Part shown: positions 57,991 to 64,000 of the stretch, piece by piece
Layout of the letters: each line of letters starts with the position of its first letter
Numbering within the stretch: the stretch's first letter is position 1
Origin: Mytilus trossulus
Taxonomy: Eukaryota; Mollusca; Bivalvia; Mytilida; Mytilidae
NCBI RefSeq assembly: GCF_036588685.1
Contig: NC_086378.1
Location: 32,093,578 to 32,157,577 of the forward strand
Reading direction: 5' to 3'
Length of the DNA stretch: 64,000 bases
Notes under the pieces: model-generated
Seen by the model: only the letters and a program-made list of their open reading frames with translations
What the model was told of the DNA's origin: nothing
Database searches by the model: none
Translations under genes and position numbers: made by a program

Positions 57991-58237
57991 TAAGCACCTG
58001 CCCTTGGTAGCTCCTGTATTTGGATAACTACATACTAATCTTATTTATGTGCTTCAGCCACAAGGAGGACTATAATATAGTTATTCTTTTTTAAGTATTA
58101 GATTAAGCTTGTGTTGTAAAATGTTTAAATTTTTCAGATTTCTGTGAAGAGACTTGACTTAAGCACCTGCCCTTGGTGACTCCTGCATATGATCAACAAA
58201 CCTATTTGCTCATATGCATCAGCCACGAGGAAGGACT
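57991..58237. repeat. duplicated about 80-bp block 1 kb upstream of TALE gene 2
   Basis: 57991-58071 and 58160-58237 both begin 'taagcacctgcccttgg', continue 'ctcctg', and close with 'tcagccac(a/g)agga..gact', while the centres differ. The spacing of the two starts is 169 bp. Conserved ends with a diverged centre suggest selection or pairing; function unknown. Confidence 0.7.
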
Positions 58238-58424
58238 TAACTCAAAGTTTTTTTTGTTTTTTTTCTATATATAATGGATGTCATACTGCTTCTGGTGCAT
58301 GGTCAATACTCACTAAACATACAGGTTTCGATATGTGACATTTTATCATCGTATATCAGTTTTTGTACCTTCAAGAATGAGCAAAATTTGACCATCATGT
58401 GACCGCAGGGTTAATTATAAAAGG

Positions 58425-58640
58425 TTCCTAAATGACAAAATGATCCAAAATGAGAACCTCCCAACAAAGAAAATCAACGTGTATGACGAACCAATCATTG
58501 AAACGACAAAAAACAAATAAAAATCAGTTGGAAATGGTTTTATCAATCAGATTCGCACGAAGTTAAAAAAAACCAACATAAGTAACAAAGACAAAAAACA
58601 TAATGTTCCTGATGTTGTCATTTTGAGACAGATTTAAACA
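58425..58640 (-). repeat. dispersed repeat family A, A-rich internal part
   Basis: 'ttataaaaggttcctaaatg', 'aaacgacaaaaaacaaat' and a downstream A-rich stretch resemble 1770-1870 on the same strand. Confidence 0.4.
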
Positions 58641-58834
58641 AGATCTCCTTGTTTCTGAGACGGAGTCCCTGTATTTCAATCGTATTTCTGTAATTTGCGC
58701 AAGTTTTAAAAATCAAATAACACAGTTTTTAAACTAAAAGACACTAAGTGCCAAGAGCACTAAGACGTTACGCACGATACTGGTGTCACTTCTTACTTTG
58801 ACGTGTATTAACATTTGGATGGCGAATATGTACT

Positions 58835-59178
58835 TCAGATAATAAAAAAAATGCACATTTTTTCATATTTCTTCTGGTTCTTAGCTTTCTTTTTATCAAT
58901 CTTTCTTTTCTTCTTATTTTTTTTTTCTTCTCGTGCTTTTTTCTCCTTAGATTCCTGAGCCTCCTTTCCTTTCAATCTCCCTGGCCTCCATTTTTTTCTT
59001 TCCTTTTTGATTCTTTTTCTTTCAGTTTTCTTTTCTTCTCAGATTCCAGTGCTTCCATTTTTTCTGTTTTCTTTGCTGCTTTGAAGAGTTCTTTGATCCC
59101 AACCTTGTAATCATTGACCTGTTCAGCAGATACTTTGTTTTTATCCGTTTCATTTATTTTAAGTTTGTCTTCTGTCAT
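58835..59178 (-). pseudogene. Lys/Glu-rich coiled-coil-like frame, frameshifted
   Basis: A good acceptor (ttgatttcag) at 59179 is followed by MTEDKLKINETDKNKVSAEQ and GIKELFKAAKKTEKMEALE, then a charged Lys/Glu tract. The frame stops at 58972, but another frame continues in the same style (KEAQESKEKKAREEKK and so on) to 58835. A one-base slip in the A-run near 59000 would explain this. Family unknown. It could be a decayed exon, a retrocopy or a sequencing error in a homopolymer. The upstream neighbour is a minisatellite. Confidence 0.35.
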
Positions 59179-59234
59179 CTGAAATCAAAAAAGGTATACA
59201 GCTTCCATCACTGATTTGTTGCTAACTTAATGCA

Positions 59235-59664
59235 TGCAGTATCAAGCATAAAGCATACCGCAGTATCAAGCATAAAGCATACTGCAGTATCAAGCATAAA
59301 GCATACTGCAGTAACATCCATTAAGCATACCGCAGTATCAAGCATAAAGCATACTGCAGTAAAATTCATAAAGCATACCGCAGTATCAAGCATAAAGCAT
59401 ACTGCAGTAACATCCATAAAGCATACTGCAGTATCAAGCATAAAGCATACTGTAGTAACATCCATATATAAAGCATAACGCAGTATCAAGCATAAAGCAT
59501 ACTGCAGTAATATCCATAAAGCATACCGCAGTATCAAGAATACAGCATACTGCAGTAACATACATAAAGCATACCGCAGTATCAAGCATAAAGCATACCG
59601 CAATATTAAGCATAAAGCATACTGCAGTTACAAGCATAAAGCATACTGCAGTATCAAGTATAAA
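59235..59664. repeat. 24-bp minisatellite, about 18 units
   Basis: Units are of the form 'gcatactgcagtatcaagca' plus 'taaa', alternating with a variant in which 'atcaagc' is replaced by 'aacatcc'. Because 24 is a multiple of 3, both strands stay open over hundreds of bases. Confidence 0.93.
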
Positions 59665-59888
59665 TTAGTTAGCATCATTTACTTCAGCTTTAGCACATAT
59701 ACTGGATACTTCTATGGTATTTTTTGTCTTTGGTGGTCTATTTAGATTTTTTTCACATTTATTTACTATTCCGTATTGAAGATTTCCCTACATACGTTGC
59801 TTCTTATAAACAAGGATATGTAGCATGATTGCATATGGGACAACTATCATTCAGATACAAGAGAGCAAAGATGCAAAAAATCATATGT

Positions 59889-60065
59889 ACTGCCTTAATG
59901 ATGCTAGTACCCGATATATGTGCATTGTATTGTCACAAACAGCCTATATTTATGTAGTAGAAGCATTCTTCTTTCCAATAAATAGCTAACAGATTACATT
60001 TTCACAATTTTGTGGAACTGCTATATTTTAGGGCCAAAAAGGGGTTACTGAACCTACTCCTTTGA
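59889..60065. mobile_element. right-end copy of the 5116-type TIR element
   Basis: 'cccgatatatgtgcattgta', 'ttatgtagtagaagcattc' and the end 'acctactcctttgac' match 5540-5704. Confidence 0.8.
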
Positions 60066-61460
60066 CATTAAAAATCTCAAAACTTCGTTTTAAGCATATA
60101 AAATGCGCACAGTCAAACAACATAGTTTCTTCTATGCAGAAATGGTTATGTTTCGGTCTTGCTTTCATAAACTTTAAAAAATAATCAAACCCCCACCCCT
60201 TGGGCACCACCTCTAACAAAAATACAAATAAATACAAATAATATTAACAAAACTAAATCATCGCAAACATTGCCGTATGGTAGTGGATATTTTCTTTAGG
60301 TTTTAAGAAAATTCATTCAGTAGTTCAAAAGTTAAACGGAAACAAAGTGCGCATGGAGGAACACACAAATGGATACATGGACAGACACAACGATTACTAG
60401 TGGATGATGGGATAGTCGGATATTACGTAATCTTAATTGACCTATTTCCTTAAAAAAAGAAATTAATTGAAATGTTTGCTAAATCAGAGAATTGGAGATA
60501 TTCATAAACTACCATTAATTATATTACTGGTGTCTTTTTTCAATCAATTTTGGCGGATATAACTTGATAGATTATTAGACTTAAGTCATGTCGTTACTGA
60601 TGTTAATTAGAGCTCTGAGATTTCTATGTCTCGTTTTACATTGTATTGAGGAAACGCAGAACACTCACGAGTCCTTTCCTAACACGGATCCATTACCATA
60701 ATGGCGCGAATTGTAATTGTACAGGATGATTGCGCTACCCAAAGGAGCACACCTCTAACCTCAACATGTCATATCGTTACTTTACCTCAAATCATTGTTC
60801 TGTTTGTTACATCAACTAAAACGCAGAAAAACGTGGTTAATACCAAATATAGAAAAGTCATGCTGTTAAGTATTGCAGTAAATGGCAAGTTGATCAAATT
60901 AAAAACAGCGGTACATCGAATTTATTTTACATTTGTGTTATTGAGTTGAAATGATGGATGAATTTTGAATACAGGATTAACTACAATTTCCCAGTACGAC
61001 ATCTTTATTACTTTTAAATCAAAACATGGGTAAATAGAACATGCAGAAATATATATCGCATGGTTATTAAAGAAACCATACAAGTATTTATCACTTTGAG
61101 GTTACATGAAACTCAATGTGTGGTAAAATTCATTACGAAATTGTAAAGTTTTTGAAATAATTAATATGGAATTAAAGAAATAGACCTAAATACAAACAAA
61201 TAATTTAATCAAATATAATCAAGAGATTTAAACGAGATTTTACTTCAGCGCATCATCTTTTCCAGAACATCTGCACATAGATTACCAGTCTGACTGGTAA
61301 ACTGTCTAGTGAAGTAGTGTCTGCTGTTATGCTTGCGAGATATTTCCCCATCTTCACCGTATACTGTTAACAGGGAAGACATTGAACCAGTCGTTGCATT
61401 GTTGATAAGGTTTAAAGATAAGCTTGGCGAACCATGCATACTTTCAATCATTAACAAACG
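60066..61460. other. intergenic DNA
   Basis: Short frames at 60701-60949 (plus) and 61245-61457 (minus) have no recognised family. The minus frame reads fairly protein-like (LCADVLEKMMR end) and overlaps the signal-peptide candidate on the other strand, so at most one of them is real. Confidence 0.35.
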
Positions 61461-61467
61461 TTATGGA

Positions 61468-61545
61468 ATGACTCTCCTAGTGTTTGCAATATTATTATCA
61501 TTGTTTTCGGGTAGAGTGGCATGTCTTCCTATTGACCGTGACCTT
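61468..61545 (+). CDS. candidate signal-peptide exon of a secreted protein
   Basis: The 26 codons read MTLLVFAILLSLFSGRVAC then LPIDRDL, a textbook secretory signal (hydrophobic core 3-13, small residue before a likely cut near residues 18-19). They are followed at 61546 by a gtaagc donor in phase 0. No second exon was found before the satellite begins at about 61600, so the rest would lie beyond the window. Without homology or transcript evidence it remains a candidate. Confidence 0.3.
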
Positions 61546-61599
61546 GTAAGCTAACACAGTTTTAACCATAGCATGTCGGTCTAGTTAAAATTTATGATT

Positions 61600-62705
61600 C
61601 ATATTCATATCACATCTACATGTTCCCGCCCTGATATGTGTGTAATAGATCATTTGAGGTATCTAACCGTTAACACAAGTCCATCTGCATCCATCCATAT
61701 TTGTCCTGATTTGTATGTTATATGTGTCACTAAACTGTTGACACAAGTCCATCCCAATCCATTCATAGTTGTCCTGATATGTATGTAATAGTTGTCACTG
61801 AACTGTGAACACCTGATCAATCGCAATCCATTCATATTTGTCCTGATATATATATGTAATATTTGTCACTGAACCGTTAACACCAGTCAATCTCCAACCA
61901 TCCAAATTCGTTCTAATATGCATGTAATAATTGTAACTGATTATTTTCAACAGTCCGTTTCTTTTCATTTATATTCGTCTTGATATGAATGTAATATTAG
62001 TCACTGAACTATTAACACCGATAAAACTCCAGTAGTTCATATTTTTTTCCTGGATTGTATGTAATCGTTGCTGAATGCCGGAACTTCTCGTCTTCGTGCT
62101 GAAAGACGAGAAGAAATTCTAAAACAGGAAATTTTTGTCACTGAACAATAAACACAAATCCACCTCCATCAATCCATTTTTGTCCTTATATGCATGTAAT
62201 AGTTGTCACTGAACCGTTTAAACAATTCCATCTCGATCTAGTCATATTCGTCTTTAATATACATGTAAAAGTTGTCGCTGAACCGTTTTCACAAGTCCTT
62301 CTCCTTATACTTATGTTCGTCCTGATATGTATTCGAAAAGTCGTCACTGAACCGTGAACACAAGTCCGTCTCCATCCATCCATATTCGTCCTGATATGCA
62401 TGAAATAGTTGTCACTAAACCGTTAACACAAGTCCGATTCCATCCATCCATATTTGTCCTGATATGTATGTAATAGTAATCACCGAACCTTTAAAACAAG
62501 TCCGTCTCCATCCATCCATATTCGTCTTGATATGCATGTAATAGTTGTCACCGAACCGTTAACACAAGTCCGTCTCCATCGGTCCATATTCGTCCTGATA
62601 TGCATGTAATAGTTGTCACTTAACCGTTAACACAAGTCCGTCTCCATCCATCCATATTTGTCCTGATATGAATGTAACAGTTGTCACTGAACCGTTGAAA
62701 CCAGT
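61600..62705. repeat. 68-bp satellite, about 16 units
   Basis: The unit contains 'cctgatatgcatgtaatagt', 'gtcactgaaccgttaacac' and 'agtccgtctccatccatcc'. Unit starts at 62381, 62449, 62517, 62585 and 62653 are exactly 68 bp apart. Units before 62300 are more degenerate. A small hairpin (cttctcgtctt / aagacgagaag) interrupts it at 62083-62112. Confidence 0.92.
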
Positions 62706-62965
62706 CATTTTCACTGGACGCCCGAATTGTTAAAAAATCATATAAAGGAAATTTAGTAATTTGTGACACCTAAATAATCTTTTAGTCAATTATAACTAGG
62801 TCAGTCTTCTAAATTTAGAAACAGTCACATAAGACTACCGGTAAAGTAATAGCATATCGCATTATATGTTGTATCATAGCAAACTTTTGCAAAAAGACAT
62901 GTTTTCAACATAAGTGCCCTTGAATCTTTTTCTTTTGTCCTATCGCACTTTATAAAACAAACAAC

Positions 62966-63345
62966 CGTCGTACTTTAGCGTGAGACACCATCATACTTTA
63001 GCGTGAGACACCATCATACTTTAGCGTGAGACACCATCGTACTTTAGCGTGAGACACCATCGTCCTTTAGCGTGAGACACCATCGTACTTTAGCGTGAGA
63101 CACCATCGTACTTTAGCGTGATACACCATCATACTTTAGCGTGAGACACCATCGTACTTTAGCGTGATACACCATCATACTTTAGCGTGAGACGCCATCA
63201 TACTTTAGTCTGAGAAACCATCATACTTTAGCGTGAGACACTATTGTACTTTAGCGTGAGACACCATCGTACTTTAGCTTAGACCATCGCACTTTAGCAT
63301 TCACTAAAGTACGATGGTATATCACGCTAGAGTGCAATGGACCAA
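62966..63345. repeat. 23-bp minisatellite with an inverted terminal copy
   Basis: About 14 units of 'cgtactttagcgtgagacac' plus 'cat' run to about 63300. The array then flips: 63303-63340 reads 'actaaagtacgatggtat' and 'tcacgctagagtgc', the reverse complement. A further isolated direct copy sits at about 63408-63428. Confidence 0.9.
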
Positions 63346-63584
63346 ACTGGTAAGATTCGGTGAATTAAAACATCGAGGTTTAAAACAACTAGTCTTTTTG
63401 CAGAATCTTAGACCATCGCACTTTAGTCTTTTTGTATGTTATAACATATGTGATAGGCTTTGTACTTTACCGTTAGGCTTAAGTGATGGTTTCTAAATTA
63501 AGAAGACCAACCACGCAATAATTGCTAAAAAGGTAATTTATGTTTCGCAAAATACTATATTTCATGTAAAATGAATATTCAACA

Positions 63585-64000
63585 GGCATGTAATAGCTCT
63601 TACTAGACCGTCACTGAACCGTTAATACCAGCCCGTCTCAATCTTTTCATATTTGGCATTGTGTGTATGCAATAGTTGTCACTAAACCGTTTACACCAGT
63701 TGATCTGAATTTACACATGTTCTTTTTGATATCAATAATATTGTTGTTACTGAACCTTTAATTCCAGTCCATCTCCATCTATAGATATTTCTCCTCACAT
63801 GTTTGTAATATTTGTCACTGGACCGTAAATACGAATCAATCTTCATTCATTTATATTCGTCCTTGTATGCATGTGATGTTGTCACTAAACCATTTTCACC
63901 AATCCATCCCAATCCATACATTTTTGTGTATTATTTGTCACTGAACCGTTAACGCCAGTTAATCTCAATCCATATATAATCGTCCTGATATGTATGTAAT
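63585..64000. repeat. 68-bp satellite, second block, running off the window
   Basis: Same unit as at 61600-62705 but more diverged ('cagtccatctccatct', 'gtcactgaaccgttaac'), continuing to the last base. Confidence 0.8.

Noticed and set aside
59208..59603. 131-codon repetitive ORF on the minus strand (and 82 codons on plus)
   Set aside because: Produced by a 24-bp minisatellite that stays open in several frames; no start or splice context.
61600..63340. Regular repeats that could be taken for a CRISPR array
   Set aside because: Units are contiguous without unique spacers, and the window is eukaryotic; they are satellites.

Overview
The window looks like nuclear DNA of a bivalve mollusc, most likely a mytilid mussel. 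It is AT-rich and intron-bearing, and crowded with decayed retroelements, hairpin-type repeats and minisatellites. Two repeats support this placement: a dispersed repeat ending in a 'gttgtctcattggc...accacatct' block (about a dozen copies in both orientations), and tRNA-headed V-type SINEs ending in 'aaagtggcgttaaa'. The placement rests on recognised repeat styles and not on a database search. Only three genes are well supported.

The main content is a pair of divergent Iroquois-type TALE homeobox genes facing each other about 30 kb apart. Gene 1 (+) has five coding exons between 19810 and 24248 (419 aa predicted). Gene 2 (-) has five coding exons between 57056 and 54759 (323 aa predicted). 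I joined both from splice sites. They share one intron phase pattern (0, 0, 2, 1), a TALE homeodomain with Pro-Tyr-Pro in the loop and WFANARRR in helix 3, an N-terminal cysteine motif C-x4-C-x12-C-x-C-Y, and a C-terminal KTKIWS motif. The two terminal motifs resemble ones I recall from Iroquois proteins. The pair therefore looks like an inverted, diverged duplicate of an Irx-derived gene, of the kind of lineage-specific TALE expansion known in spiralians.

The third gene, at 13525-14760 (-), is an intronless rhodopsin-class receptor of 411 aa, closest in style to Srw / myosuppressin-receptor-like peptide GPCRs.

Layout: 1-670 repeat and LINE tail; 700-13500 repeats and hairpin elements without a convincing gene; 13525-14760 GPCR; 15-19.8 kb mostly empty; 19.8-25.3 kb TALE gene 1 with its 3' UTR; 25.3-31 kb dispersed repeats and a V-SINE split by a younger insertion; 31.9-32.9 kb Penelope-like reverse transcriptase fragment; 33-38.6 kb repeats and hairpins; 38.6-39.7 kb two purine-rich minisatellites; 42.9-47.0 kb a cluster of broken LINEs in both orientations; 49.4-50.4 kb a noncoding TIR element; 54.6-57.1 kb TALE gene 2, with a duplicated about 80-bp block 1 kb upstream; 58.8-60.1 kb a Lys-rich broken ORF, a 24-bp minisatellite and a repeat copy; 61.5 kb a possible signal-peptide exon; 61.6-64.0 kb a 68-bp satellite interrupted by a 23-bp minisatellite.

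All annotations were read by eye. Repeat boundaries are approximate unless flanking duplications are stated.
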